From Straminergon stramineum (taxonomy: Eukaryota; Streptophyta; Bryopsida; Hypnales; Calliergonaceae): a DNA stretch of 64,000 nucleotides. Numbering within the stretch: position 1 is the first letter of the stretch; each line of letters begins with the position of its first letter. The stretch is from assembly GCA_963920665.1 (NCBI GenBank), contig OY987273.1:7876501-7940500 (forward strand). The letters are read 5' to 3'. Under the pieces are notes generated by a model. It was not told where the DNA came from, did no database searches, and worked only from the letters and a program-made list of their open reading frames with translations. Position numbers and translations under genes: made by a program. Below are positions 43,210 through 55,849 of this stretch, piece after piece.

Positions 43210-44046
43210 TCAATCCATCCCAATCATTTGTTTAGCTTGAGATGGAGCAGTGGAGGTAGTAAGTGGTGGAAACCCAAAAATGACATCACCATTGAAAGTT
43301 GGAGGTAACACGCTCACTCTATGAATAGTAATAGTGTCATAATCAATTTTTTTCAACACATTTCTACATCCCTTCAATGATTGCAATGCTCTTAAGTAAC
43401 CAATTACTAAGCTAATAGATTCATTGCCACTAGAGGGATTAGCAAATAATAGCTTATAGGAAGTCGACAAAGTACTTGAATGCGGCAAAGTACTAAAGCT
43501 CAGCAATGTACTTGAGTTCGGCAATGTACTCGTGTTTGGTATAACACCGGAGTCCACCAAAGTATTGGAGCTAGGCAAAATAGACTCTATACATGGAGTC
43601 TTAGAGCTTTGTAGTTGCTAAGGGGAATTGTCATGAGAATCATCACTTAGAATGGTGACATCATTCATACCAGGTTCTAATTTCACTTGTGTTGCTAAAG
43701 ATGTTTGAAGTGAAGACGTAGATGACGGACAAGGTATAAAAACTCCCATGGAAGTTGCCATGATGGACTCTCATAATCCATACACCCTAAATTTACCAGG
43801 TTTCAAATGCCACACTCTACCGGCACCATGAGAAGTAGGGATTTGACCAATTGTGTGAGTAAGATCTCCATTGTAGTTATCAAAAATCTCTTCATTAATG
43901 TGAAGTGAGTCCTCGCTTAGTTGGAACCTAAGACTTAATCGAAACACAAAAACCACAACAAATCCATCTTTGCCTACCAAAAATGCTATTGGAACCCCAT
44001 CACCATTTGCCCTCACAATCACCATCTCTATAAAGTCTACCATCAC
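43210..44046 (-). CDS. N-terminus of MULE-like pseudogene
   Basis: Two minus-strand pieces are present. The first, 43771-44046, begins near MMVDFIEMVIV and contains GRVWHLKPGKFRVYGL. The second, 43210-43578, is Ser/Thr/Leu-rich with repeated STLP units and then RVSVLPPTFNGDVIFGFPPL. The STLP repeats come from a degenerate 24-30 bp tandem repeat at about 43450-43570. Confidence 0.45.
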
Positions 44047-44159
44047 TATAAGATCAAAGTCTTATGAAAACAACATCCTAGTTTATGCTCATATTGCACT
44101 TATAGAAAAAAAATTCAAAAGAAGGAGATTGTATTGGACCAAAAGCTGTAGTTAGAAGG

Positions 44160-44990
44160 TGTGATGATGAAGTAGCTTACAATGACTTCAATGATAGTTA
44201 GTTAGTGGTTGAAAAAGCATAACAATGATGAGCTCTAACAAGATTGCAAGAAGTGACATTTATTTCTATCTTTTCAAAGAACCTCATAAAAAATGAAAAG
44301 AGAACTCTGAAAACATGATTATGAAATCTAACGGATCTAATGTTGTAAATGCCATTTGTTATATAAATACTCTACCACCTTTTATTATAACGTAAACCTA
44401 TGGTTTAGTTGGCGCTCCTCTTCTTGTCAGTGCATATGAAAATAAGAAGGAAAGTACTCAAAGGGAATAAATGTCTACATTTCCTTCTATCCTCTACTCT
44501 TAGTTCATACAATTGATGGCTAGTTCAAATGCTAAACACTTCAAATAGAGATCTTGACATGTATAGTATTTAATGAGGTCTTTTACCATTAGTTCATATT
44601 AATTACAAGATTATACAATTGTCAATTACTTCTTGCCAAAGATTTTAAGCTCTTTTGTCAATGCTTCTTGCTTACTATCTTTATTAGAGTTATAGGACTT
44701 CATCTTGTTACTTCTCCTATCTTGAAAGAAGTTTGGGTTTGTATTACATTAGCTAGTACACTGGATAGGTGTTATTTTTTTTGTTGTGAAGGAAGATTGT
44801 AGATGATCAGAGATGTATGAGAGATTTGAACATTGCTTGTTTGTTACTTTTTTCATGGCTTTGAAAAGCTAAGCAAGGTAGTTTGGGGACTTAATGTTTG
44901 TTTCAAGCATGTTTGAATGATAGATAGTTTGGAGGTGACAGAGAGGGTGCTATTGTGATGCTAATTGTTTAGGGATGTATGTGTGGTAGA
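44160..44990. other. no gene seen
   Basis: AT-rich flank of the MULE-like pseudogene. Nothing is supported. Confidence 0.5.
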
Positions 44991-44994
44991 TTAG

Positions 44995-45354
44995 ATGCTT
45001 CAAGAAATCGAGGCCCATAAGTCTCAGGTTGTAAGTAGCTTGATAAAGAAGAAGAGAAAAAGACGCAGATTGTATTACACAACTCTGAAGGAAAGATCAA
45101 GAGCTAAGATGAGAGGGGCCAAAGTTTATAGTAGAAGATTGCAAAGCCTTGGTGAGACGTCTAAGACAATTGATTTTGGTGACTAAGAAGTGGCCAACAT
45201 TGTTGGTGATGGTTTTTTATATTTTGATAAAATTATTGAAGATTTAGAGCTTGTGGTTGGAAGAGATGAGGAGAATGTACATAGTGAAGAAGATGACGAC
45301 AGTGAGTATGAGAGTGATGATGAAAATGAGGAAGAAGATGAGGAGCCCAACTAG
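44995..45354 (+). pseudogene. small charged gene fragment
   Basis: The plus-strand frame starts at an ATG (MLQEIEAHKSQVV), has a basic stretch (KKKRKRRRLYYTTLKERSR), a TAA at 45184, and continues into an acidic tail (EEDDDSEYESDDENEEEDEE) ending at TAG at 45352. A related basic phrase, KKFKRRRLYWTK, is encoded at 44107-44142, just upstream of the MULE-like pseudogene. It could be an exon of an unrelated gene or a captured fragment. No family is recognised. Confidence 0.35.
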
Positions 45355-45359
45355 GGTAG

Positions 45360-46540
45360 ATAAGATTTGGCAAGTATATCATACTATTGAATCATCCGAA
45401 GGAAATGTTTGAAATAAGATTTTGTAGGATTTTATTAAAAAATACCATTGCTAAGTAATTCTTTACTAGCTAAATATGTGAAAGTGTGAGTAGAAGCTTG
45501 AAAGGATAGAGGAATGTACAACCGAATTACAAGATGTTGTGGTGAATGAATATGAGATTCTTTTTGTAGGAGGAGAAATTGACACCGAACACCTAAACAT
45601 GTACTTGAAGAAGACGGTTCCAATAGTATATAACATGTATAAAATGGACACTTATAGAGTGTTTTATAGTCTACAAACAAAATCAGCATATTAAAATCTA
45701 GCCCGAAATCTTCGAAACTAGAAGATTTTTAGGCCAAATCTTGCCCTCCATCTTTTTCGTAAACTTTGAAGATTTTTATAAAATCATTCGTGAGTCCAAA
45801 AATTTTGAAAAAAATTGATGTGAACTATGAGATTAAAATATACATATGAAATTTTTTGGATTTAAAATGTTCAAAATTGAAAAAATTATGAACAAAATTT
45901 CTTTAACCTAAATCTACAAATTTTGTACTTTTCTTTTCCTACGGGTTAGCATCCAAGTTCCTTCGAGTTTTGGTGTGTCGTGTGAGGGCTCGTCGACGAG
46001 GCAACGTTTTGCTGATAGTTTGTGGCAGCCGATTGTTGCAAATGGAGGAGGTAGAGCTTGCAACGAGTTCTCTAATGGCTTTGCATAGAGTGCAAGAAAA
46101 GGCCTTATTTGATAAATTGAGACAAGCTACGGTCTCATTTTAATTCATTTCTATATTTAGAAAATAAAAGAGTTCATTAACTTGAGACAATTTAATAAAT
46201 TGAGACTTAAAAATGGCAGAATACATGTTTAATTAATTTGCTACTTCTATAAATAGTAGGAAGAAGCCATGTTCAACCTTTGAATATTTTTATTTTATTA
46301 AAAATATAGACTTTAAATCATGTAAGATGTCATCAATTAAGACATTTCTTGAAATTGAGAGGTACATCTATGGAGGCCTAATCTTTAGGTTGTTGATAAC
46401 AAACTTTAACATGGAAAACATCTGTATCAAAACAAATCCAAATGAATACACTTAATGCAAAACATTGGAGAGAAATAAGAAGATATAATATACGATAAAT
46501 AGAATCCAACAAGTATGACATAGTCACACTATCCTAATAA
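45360..46540. other. no gene seen
   Basis: AT-rich, with a somewhat GC-richer patch at 45960-46080. No open frame of substance and no palindromes. Confidence 0.5.
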
Positions 46541-46639
46541 AATTGACAAAATATATTTCTGCGAACATTTCAAAACATACAAATACAAAGTCTATTCTAC
46601 TTCACACCCTACAACAAAGACTACTTATATATCTACAAA

Positions 46640-48500
46640 CTATTCATCCTTCCACCATAGATTCATCATCGTTTGAATTAGCTGTGAGGGCTTCCATTGA
46701 TGCTTTGATGATGTCAATTTGTGGCTTAAGAATTGCCAACCTTGGATTTGAAGTCTCCTCTCCCATATGTGGCTTCCAAGCCGTCATAATACAATCTTTG
46801 CTCGACTATGTCAGGTTTATTGCTCGATCTTTGCGCCACACATTCACTTTTTTGGTATCTCATCCATCATACATTTCCATGTTAATGTGTCGATCCAAAG
46901 CTAGCGTCCAATATTGGATTTGGATCATATTCATATGTCCTAGATTCGGATTCAGATTCGTAATGGTTCTAGCAAGCCATAATGGCTTGGAATCACCATG
47001 AGCAGGCCACACCATGACAAAATAACCTGTGAATATATTGCGATTAATACGGAATGAAGCACGTGAACGATTACGCCTTCGTCCAACAAAGGGTGCATCC
47101 TCTGTATCCCCTTCATGTAGTGTACCATCCCACTACTTGCGATCTATCTCGTCATAGATGATCCTCAAAGCTAGCCAGAATCCATGTAGTAATGTCTCAC
47201 GCAGCTCCAGAGGTGCATCAAGAATTGTTCGAACACCTTTCCAACACTCTTTATAGGGCCATTCTTCTTCTTGAATTCTCCAGATTGGTCATCGTTTTCC
47301 ATTCCACTCTCGTGTGCAATGAAACCGTTCAAAACTCTCTTGATCTCATCAAGAGAACGCATCTTCTTGGGAACTAAAAGTGGTGGATCACCACTTGGAA
47401 ATATTGGATGACCATCTTCAGTCTCAGACCACAAACAAATTTTGTTGCCATGTTCTAGCAATTAGTTCCTATCTATACATAGATTCTTATACTCCATCAA
47501 AGGCCATCCATTCGAACCCATGTAAAACTTGAACTATTGGGACCTAGAATGACCTTCCAAAAAATCTCCTCCTATGCCCAAATACCCATCTATATATCGC
47601 TTGAAATTAGGAACCTCCTCAATGAGATGAGGAATGACAGGGTGCTTTTCGCAATCCATGAAGGATTTCATGAGTTTCAGAAGTATTAGATAGTTGTTTG
47701 TCTTCAATTTGGTGCTCCAACGACCAAAAAGAGCGTCAATGTCTTTATGAGTGTGTCCAAAAATGAAGAAGTTGATGTATACTTTATGAAAAATGAATTT
47801 GTATACAAATAGGGAACAAAAAGCAAATATCCATCTATTCTTATTGTCCCTAGATGCATTATCCAACTGCAAATTCAATATTGGTGGCAAAGGTTGAGCT
47901 GGATTCAATTCTTCAAGAGGAAGAAGGAGAGAATCCAAGCAAATATCCGCCTCTTATTCAACCACCTTGGTTAATGTAGATTGTGTCTCCTCTTTACATA
48001 ATAGCTTGTGCAATGAATTCTTTGGTGGTTATTCAACATCATGCAATAGCTTTGCAATGGACCGAATGGTATGATTTGAGTTTGTGGAAAAAATGTCTAA
48101 GCCGTAGTATGCATATCTAACATCTCCATGCCCATGAGCAATCATACCTGTAATTGCAACATGCATTTTTATGTAAGAATCCATTGCTTTGGTCTTGTGA
48201 GAGAAGTGTGGAGAAGCGGTCTTCGAGTGATCCATTTTATCATGAATGATGGTTAGCATCTTCTTAGAATATGTTTTGGAAATATGCTAATTTGCATAGT
48301 ACAGTTCTCTATGGGCCCTTTGGCCCACAACATGGGTATCCAAAGCAATGGACCACCTCTCTTGTGCGTACAAAAGGGGAGTGCATGCGCTCCTCAATTG
48401 CTTGTATTTATCGCAGAAGCCACATTGAGCAAAACTATCTCTACATGTTTTAGAGCAATTTCTGGGAAAGAAGCACATCGAATGTTGCTCAAGCCACTAG
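46640..48500 (-). CDS. DUF7869-like core and C-terminus of C gene
   Basis: Read from 48500 down: RDSFAQCGFCDKYKQLRSAC, a TAG near 48294, then KKMLTIIHDKMDHSKTASPH and GMIAHGHGDVRYAYYGLDIF. NLQLDNASRDNKNRWIFAF and FIFGHTHKDIDALFGRW follow, then PHLIEEVPNFKRYIDGYLG. The end carries HGDSKPLWLARTITN and NMIQIQYWTLALDRHINM with a TGA where A has Trp. The D in DKMD, D in LDN and D/D in HKDID are candidate metal ligands. This is the better-preserved of the two copies. Confidence 0.65.
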
Positions 48501-48561
48501 TAGAAATTGGGTGCAAATTCAAAGTTGCATTGGCCTCATTGATTTTTGGTAATTAATCACT

Positions 48562-49053
48562 CTAAGAAAATGGAGATGGCAAAACCATTGCAAGGACTTT
48601 CTCCCTTGATTCGAGTGTCCTTGTTTTGTGTGGCATTTTGTCAACTTGAGGAACTACTAGTGTACTAAGTATTGCAGTAGCTTGCACAATATGTTTCCTT
48701 GGTTTTTTGGATCCCAAATTCTCATGCGCCTCTGCTTGCTTTCCATCTTTGGCCATGTCTTTGTACCTATAAAAGATAGCTTTCAAAATCCCATGAATGG
48801 TCCACCATGCAGTGGAACAAACTTCCCTTCCTTTCAAGGTAATCCACTCCTTGCCAACAAGATCCTTGTGGATCTACCTATGAACCTCAAGAAGACACTT
48901 TTTCTGAACATATATCCCAACATTAACATGGAGTTGAGAACGAATGCCTTGAATTTGCCCATGTAGAAAAGGCTGCAAACAACTATTTGGACAACATGTT
49001 TTGGTGGAGACTTTAGTGATCACTTGAAGAAAAAGGAGGGCATTTTTTTTGGC
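48562..49053 (-). CDS. second region of C DUF7869-like gene
   Basis: One minus-strand frame gives LFAAFSTWANSRHSFSTPC at about 48930-48990 and continues, with TAG and TGA stops, to the WWTIHGILKAIFYRYKDMAK segment (48562-48837). That segment includes HENLGSKKPRKHIVQATAIL and DKMPHKTRTLESREK. A has WYIIHRVLKSTYHNYIDLYK and DQMPHQMRSIGNE at the same place. Confidence 0.55.
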
Positions 49054-49491
49054 CTAACTAAGCTCCATTCTCTCACGAAAGCTTTCATAGGATCGAACCC
49101 CTTTACAAATTCTTCTATTAGTAGCATTTATGGCCATGTTGTAAATATGTGTCTGGTCATGGTCATACAAATTGACACCATGGAAGAAAACTTGTTTAAT
49201 GTGCCAAGAATGAATTGACCACATCCACTCGGTTGGGACTTCTTCCTCACACAACGACTCCGCAATTTGAACAAAAACTCGATCATCACCAAGAGGCTTC
49301 CCATCGCTATCCGCAACAACATGTGGATCAACGCTTTGTAATACAGCATTTGCGACATCGTCCCCTGCTTCATTACAGAGAGTGACTGGTTTGAAGTTCC
49401 ATTTTGCATGAGGAATCCCATCACATGTACAGACATCAGGGTCTAACGTAGGGACTGGATTTGCAAAATCTACAAGTCCATGAAAATCCAT
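49054..49491 (-). CDS. N-terminal exon of C DUF7869-like gene
   Basis: The frame is uninterrupted from MDFHGLVDFANPVPTLDPDV to a stop at 49054. It contains CTCDGIPHAKW and DDVANAVLQSVD, then KPLGDDRVFVQIAESLCEEE. The latter aligns with the second N-terminal segment in A (14712-15107). The ATG at 49489-49491 is a plausible start. The C palindrome cluster begins about 150 bp upstream of it. Confidence 0.6.
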   Translation of the reverse strand: MDFHGLVDFANPVPTLDPDVCTCDGIPHAKWNFKPVTLCNEAGDDVANAVLQSVDPHVVADSDGKPLGDDRVFVQIAESLCEEEVPTEWMWSIHSWHIKQVFFHGVNLYDHDQTHIYNMAINATNRRICKGVRSYESFRERMELS

Positions 49492-49642
49492 GTTGCAGGA
49501 AATGAGTGAACAATCACATTATCTCTCATTAACTAGACAATGCACAAGTGGATTATAGTATCAAGAGGTCATAAATCTATTGTAGCGAATGATAAATATA
49601 CTTTAATACTAAGGGTCAAACTCAATCATAGAGTAAGAACAT

Positions 49643-51041
49643 TTATCATCGAGTTGACGATATAACTCAGAGCCAATCAGTGGAAGAAAACATTTATCTT
49701 TGAGTCGATAACAAAACACAATCGAATAAATGTGCCACATTCAATTTGAAACAAAATACTATATGAAATAAAAAATATACACAACCTATATTTGAAAAGA
49801 CTACACAAAGAATTCTTAACCTAAAACCAATGCAAACTCCCAATTTTAGAATTTTAGAAAACGCACTTCAAATTCCCAAACATGATGATCACAAAATAAA
49901 TATGACTATCTTCGAACTGAGGATATAGGAAAGAATTTATCATAACTTAGTACTTGTAAATACAAAATATTCCTCATGAATAAATTCTTAAATTATGAAT
50001 TTCCATATGAAGTGACAAACTCAGAGAGACTTCAATGAACAATACAACAACCATTGTCCCCATAATGTCCGAAAACATATGACAATTTATCAATTCAATT
50101 TATTATTCATCCAAGATTGGAATATTATGGTCAAAGTTAGAAATCAGTATCCTCGAGTTGACGATAATCATCCGAGAGTCCTAAAATATAGACCATATAA
50201 CATAATTACAAAAAAGAGCTCATCAACATTTACAATTTGTAGTAGATATTCTTTGTTAACATATAAAACTCTTACTTTGCCTCCAATCGAAGTTAGTATT
50301 GATATATTCCTAAATAAAAGATTATCGTCATGAAGACATGAAGGTTATTGTCAAATCGAAGAGACTATGTCAGAGATATTCCACGAAACATCAATAAATC
50401 CTTATCCCAATATTGTATAGAAATATATTACAAATTATTAACCTTTTTTTCTAGACAAATAAGAATTAGAAGATTTTGCGCAAAGTTAATAATGAGTATT
50501 GTTGAGTCGATGATAACCTTCTAAGAATTCAAATATATTTACCTTCCTTCATTATAATATAAAGTGGAGTCCAATCAATTCAAATATATTATAGAGATCA
50601 TTCATGAAAATAAAAAAGTGTGACTTATCCTTGAGTCGATGATAAGACGATCAAACCAATAATGTTCTAAAATATATTACAATTTATAAACATACTTTAT
50701 TACTGATAGATCGGTTAAAAGATTCCTCTAGAAGTTGAAAATAGGTATCATTGAGTCAACGATAACACTCCGATAATTCAAAAACATAAACCTTCCATTA
50801 TTATCCTATAAGATGGGTAATGTCCATTACAATATATAATCAACATCATTCTTGAAAATATAAAATTGAGACTTATCCTCTAGTTGACAATAAGACCCAC
50901 ATATTCCTTAATAAAACAAATATCGTTGAGTTGAGGATACGATGGATGAGAATTAGGAATTCAGACCATTCCAACTTGTTATGGACACCACAATTCTTGA
51001 AGACATATTGAGTTTAGTGGATATCGTGGACTCGAGGATAT
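49643..51041. repeat. C palindrome cluster upstream of DUF7869-like gene
   Basis: Copies lie at 49643, 49694, 50147, 50496, 50624, 50745, 50872, 50921 and 51021. The consensus is TTATC(C/A/G)TCGA, one base, then its reverse complement. No copy is perfect; TCGA often appears as TTGA, consistent with CpG decay. Spacing is about 100-130 bp in the right half. The DNA between is AT-rich and non-coding. Confidence 0.9.
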
Positions 51042-51969
51042 ACTTAAGATTAATATGATGTACAATTCTCTGTGATTTTTGGCGACAATTTCAGACGACG
51101 TATATCACACCATCTCGATGATGCACATTACCAACACTATCGAACATAATAGAGATCAAATTTCTACGTTTCAATCTTTTGCTAATGAAACTATAAATCT
51201 AAAATGAATGAGACGTAATGTATAACAATAACGGAAGAAGTGCCTACTATACAAATTAGAAGTCAAAGCACAATACTACCTAGGAGAAACTACAGTCAAT
51301 GTACACACACCTCTTCTTAGAGTTCCCATTATCTAAATAAGTCTATTCCAAACAGAGGCCGATTAGAAATGCCAAAAACAAAATTCTGAAGTGTCTAGTA
51401 GGATATAGATGAGCAACTAAACAATGAGAACAATCAAATGGTAGGGTTGTGCAGGCAAAACACAATTGCAACGTCAACGTGCAAAGGAGAGAAGCTAGAG
51501 CTTTTGCCAATTGAGGGTGGGAAAGAATTGCCGCAGGAATTCAAATTCTCTGGAAAAATATGGCATCTACTAATGTTTATGGTCTACTTTCTGTGGCAGC
51601 ACATAAATGCCCTTTTATGTGTCATTCTCTGTTAGCTTTGCAGCGTAAAGATGCAGCTCAAGAACAATAGTAGTCCTAGAAGGGCTTCTCTAATGCTAGC
51701 CCAAAGATGGATTCAATAACACCAACCAAAAAAAGGCCTTAGTAATAACAACCAAAAAAACGCTTTGCTAATACCAACAAAAAAAATTTGTCTGTTTCTA
51801 GTTTATATGCTATTCATGCCATTGTATTAGCTTCTATTCATGTGGCTGTTAATTCTAGGGGATTTCTAGAAACCGGCTTCTTCAATTATACTTTGTCTAG
51901 GGTCACGATTTCTTAAAATATCATTATTTTAACGGTTTGGGGTCCTATGGATGTGCTATGTAGGTTTCA

Positions 51970-52020
51970 TGCCTTAGGGTTTAGAGTTAGGGTTTAGGAT
52001 TTAGGATTTAGGATTATGAA
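51970..52020 (-). repeat. interstitial telomere-like repeat
   Basis: TTAGGGTTTAGAGTTAGGG and TTTAGGATTTAGGATTTAGG run together. These are degenerate copies of the plant TTTAGGG telomere unit. Confidence 0.75.
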
Positions 52021-53094
52021 CAATTCTAGATTTCTCGTATACAAATGTGGAATCTACTAAGTTTCTTAGGTAATGCAAGTTATATGAAGTTCATCGTTTG
52101 ATTCTATGGAAGTACTCTTTAAAGGCTTCACATTTTAGGGACATTTTTTACCACATTGTTTTCCATGATTCGTTTACAGTCATGTGTGAGCGTTTTCGTG
52201 TGTTCATAAAATATGGCATTTACAATTATTGTATGCTTAAGTAATTCGTCTATAACTCAGAGTACGAGTACTACTTTACATATTCAATACAAAATATTCA
52301 ATCTGAATTCAATTTTTGGAGTCTGCTATAATTATATTTTCTTTAGTACTTACATATTTTTTATTCATTGAAATGTAAAGTCAATTCATTTTTAGTATAC
52401 TTCTTGTTAATATTTATTGATATGTATTTGTCAAGTGATCAGCATGTCATTGCTCAATGGCAATTTACTATGCATTTGAAATTCTACTAGTATTGGAATC
52501 ATTGTTTGTTAAGAAGATTTAACTCTTGAAAAGGGTAATGATGACATCAAGCATTTGGTGTATGCCAAACAATTCTATGTGTATGATGAGATGAAATCAT
52601 GCTCCTTAGTACTCATAGTTTTATTACTAAAAATTTTAAAATATTGGTAAACCTTGAATATTTGAACTCCAAAAAATATTCTTCATTTGGAAAAAAAATA
52701 ATTTTAGATAGTGTAGATAATTGCATATAGTTTTTTTGGACTTTAGACTTCTAACAAACGAATTATTTTAGACAATTATGTTTCATATTGTTTTGTTTTA
52801 GGCAAAATTTGTTTGAGGGTTTACATTTTAAGATGATTTGAACAAGTTCACTATTTCTTTTGTCAAATTTTCAATTTCAAAAATTTAATACTTAGCTCAA
52901 TTCAATTCAATTTTTTCTGTGAAGTGCTAATGAAAACAATTGTTCCAGACTTCTACTTGAGCAATTTTTACTTATAGTTTTATGCTTTAATGAACCTAGA
53001 CACCCAAGTTCAAAATTAAATTTTTTTCTTACAGAATGAATGTTTTATGGTACTTCATTATGCAAGTGTTTAGGTCACTCATAAAATTCAAGAA

Positions 53095-54015
53095 GTTCGC
53101 ATTAAGTTCCCATCATTATTTTAATGAACTTGATCCTTGTATGGTTTCAAAGAAAATTTAATTGGATCTCTTCTTGAATGTAGAATTATTGTGTTCTTCT
53201 ATTGCAAAGTATATACAACAGGAAAAAATACCCTTCAATTAGTTATTGTATTAAAATTTCAACTATTTTGACATAAATTTTTGGCATTATCTTAACACTT
53301 GTATGGTTCACTATAAAGATGATGTTAATTTCATATAATAAATTAAAATCTTATGTGTGTATTTTATGAAAACAATAGAACAAAATATGCATTAAATTCT
53401 TTCAATGTGTTCAAGGTTTTATGGTCTTGTATTTCAAAGATTTATAATCATAGATATCTTGAAACTAATATATCTTTGAAATTCCTTTAATTTGGTATAT
53501 CATACATTTATTTGAACTACCATGGACAATTCTTCTTTCATAATTTTTTTGAAATTGTTAATGTGGAAAAATGCTATGAATTATGCTCATCAACCACAAT
53601 TCTTCAAATAATTATACACTTCTACATATTTTTTGAACCCCATTAATCAATAAAGAGTCCATAAGTTCCAAACTAAGTATTGTTTAAAACTCTATAGTAG
53701 AACCCAATGGATATTTCACTAAGTTTCCATGATTATTTTAATAAACTTGATCTCCTTACGGTTTCAAAGAAAATTTTAATTTGATCTCCCCATAAATGTA
53801 GAATCATTGTGTTCCTTTATTTCAAAAGTATATATAATAGGAATTAATACCCTTGAATATGTGTTCATATTCAATTGGCAACAATTTAGACAAAAACTTT
53901 GGAAATCATCCTAACACTTGTATGGTTCATTGAAAAGATGATGTTAATTTCATATAATAAATTAAAATCTAATGTGTGTATTTCACTAAAACAACATAAT
54001 AGAATATGTATTAAC
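53095..54015. repeat. direct duplication of about 310 bp, 615-620 bp apart
   Basis: 53100-53405 and 53710-54015 share long collinear segments, for example AACACTTGTATGGTTCA at about 53293 and 53912, and ATGATGTTAATTTCATATAA at about 53320 and 53940. They differ by scattered substitutions and short indels. They could be an old tandem duplication or terminal repeats of a small degenerate element. Confidence 0.75.
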
Positions 54016-55849
54016 CCTCCTCCACCCCACAAGCCAAAATCTGGCCTCTTTGAATTCAATTTGGGCCAAAATTACTTTGGATTGTGGTTGTAAAACCCCC
54101 CAAAATGTGCAAGGGGGTTAGGGTACAAGAAGGTGACATTGCAGAGTGATTTTGATGAAAATTATTGTTGTACATTGGAGTGGGTTTAGGAATTGAAATT
54201 GTAAGTACAAGGAGATCTGCTTTCTGAATATTCAAATTATTCATGAACTTTGAATGGAAATATGCATCCTATTTAATTGACTCCATCTAGAAGTTCTTGT
54301 ATGTATTGTTATTATTTTTTTTTTTATCAAAGATAACGTGAAGCCCTATAAATCCTTGTTGTAGGGATAATTATTCTCAATTTCTATATTCATAACTTCT
54401 TAATATGCTTAGTAAACTATGATGATCAATTGAACATACAATATTTTTGTTGACTAGTAGTGTGGGCTCTTTTCAATTAGAAACTATTGAATAAAACTAT
54501 AATGTTGGAATGTTTCATTTTCATAAAATAATGTCCTTGTTTCATTTTATTTTGTTGATGAATGATTTCAATGATTGAGTCCAAAACTTGCTTAGTCAAG
54601 TTTCATGATAAATTTCACATGCAAGTATAAAATACAACTTGTGCCTTAAGTTTAGTTTTTTGGATTATAGACAACCAAAAGTTCCAATTTTCGTTCTTTT
54701 ACTTTCTTGAAATAAAGTCCCTACTTTGTGGTCCACTTCATGGACACTTTCAATAGATGCAATACTTGTGAGTCTATAATATTAGTACAAGTATAAAATA
54801 TAGGGAGGATTTATAATTCATGAGCATAGTAAAGTCATGGGTTTAAGGTTTAAATCACAATGATAGGAATGATTCCTGAGAATTTGGATTGCAGTTTTGT
54901 TAAACTATCAATTATCGATATTTAAGGAATACACTTAGGGGCCTCAAGAAAAATTGGGCAACCATTGTTTTTTAAGTTGGTGTGAATGTTTTGACAAGAT
55001 TTAAATATTTTCTTGCTTTGAATGCTAATAATTATACTCAAACTTTAGAATATGTTGTATTGCTCTTTGTAAATATAGTATTAATGTTTAGTTTTTTTAC
55101 ATGAAGCCTTAACCCATGAGCGCCTTAGCATCCATTTTTTGGGTGATGAATAAATTGGACATGAAGTTTCATCCTCATTAATGCTTGGATGAAAATCATC
55201 CTAATTTGTGCACATATTTTTTGAAGATGTTGTTCTATCCAATGGTTGGATTTGGTGCTATTATAGCACCCAATTTTGTAAAATTGAATAAAGGAGAAGA
55301 ATGTCTAGTGGTTGACCAAGCTAGAATTGCACTCACTTTAGTTCAAAATTTGATTAGCCAAAATGAGGTCATAGATTTTAAAAACACAAACATTTCAAAA
55401 TATCATCATGTCAACATACCCTCATTTGAAATCCATTCCAACAAATTTTACTCCAACCTTTCGTAATACTTTGCTTATAATCAAATTTAGAAGGAATTTT
55501 TGAATTTTCATTCAAAATTAATGAAAAAATAGTAGTGAGAGATTTTAAACATATAGATGGAATGTACAACTCATAGTTGACAACTTTTATTTGTATATCA
55601 ATAGTTTCAATATGCTTCCAAATAGCACTTCCTCATGATTTTTCTCAAATTGTCAATTTTGGAGATGAATCTAGTCATATAAGGGTTAAAACTCTATGCC
55701 ATTTAGGGGTCGACTTCAAAATGTTGAAGTGAACGATTTATGTCTATTGGATAACATAGACGATTTATATTCATGATAAAAGTACAAGTAACTATTTATC
55801 TTTGTAATTCTTTGTGAAATTTAGAGTCACTTTTTAAAATTGAAGTCTG

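Larger units (their letters stand above)
39785..44046 (-). pseudogene. MULE-like transposase pseudogene with SWIM zinc finger
   Basis: Minus-strand pieces read in order from 44046 to 39785: an N-terminal region, a Ser/Thr-rich segment, a C-x2-C segment, a central transposase core, a conserved accessory segment, and a SWIM finger. The core holds WVMFDHVKRVKDW, a TIVVCDMQSED strand, then KFKGFMANSAQANWNAI and RTYLFHWTQ, typical of the MULE transposase core (D...H-x-x-x-C-like; here LFHW). I recognise this as a Mutator-like transposase-derived family of plants. The frame is broken by stops, frameshifts and probable introns (41323-41960 has no coding match). No A, B or C palindrome occurs here, so it is an independent element. 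Confidence 0.7.
46640..49491 (-). pseudogene. C element DUF7869-like transposase-type gene
   Basis: The minus-strand gene is collinear with the A gene at 14193-21848: N-terminal LGDDRVFVQ domain (49054-49491), WWTIH exon (48562-48837), QCGFCDKYKQL zinc-like motif, IIHDKMDHSKTA and GMIAHGHGDVRYAYYG (48029-48460), LDNASRDNKNRW and FGHTHKDIDALFG (47534-47938), ICLWSETEDGHP (47171-47461), and a QIQYWTLALD domain near 46900. The DUF7869-like core is better kept than in A (LDN rather than LNN). In-frame stops and frameshifts show decay. It diverges from the C chimeric gene, with two C palindrome clusters between them. Confidence 0.7.
51042..55849. other. AT-rich DNA between the two C genes
   Basis: No gene is supported. 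A short frame at 51438-51635 lies in a GC-richer patch that could be the leader of the C DUF7869-like gene, but on the wrong strand for coding. Telomere-like and duplicated segments are listed separately. Confidence 0.5.
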
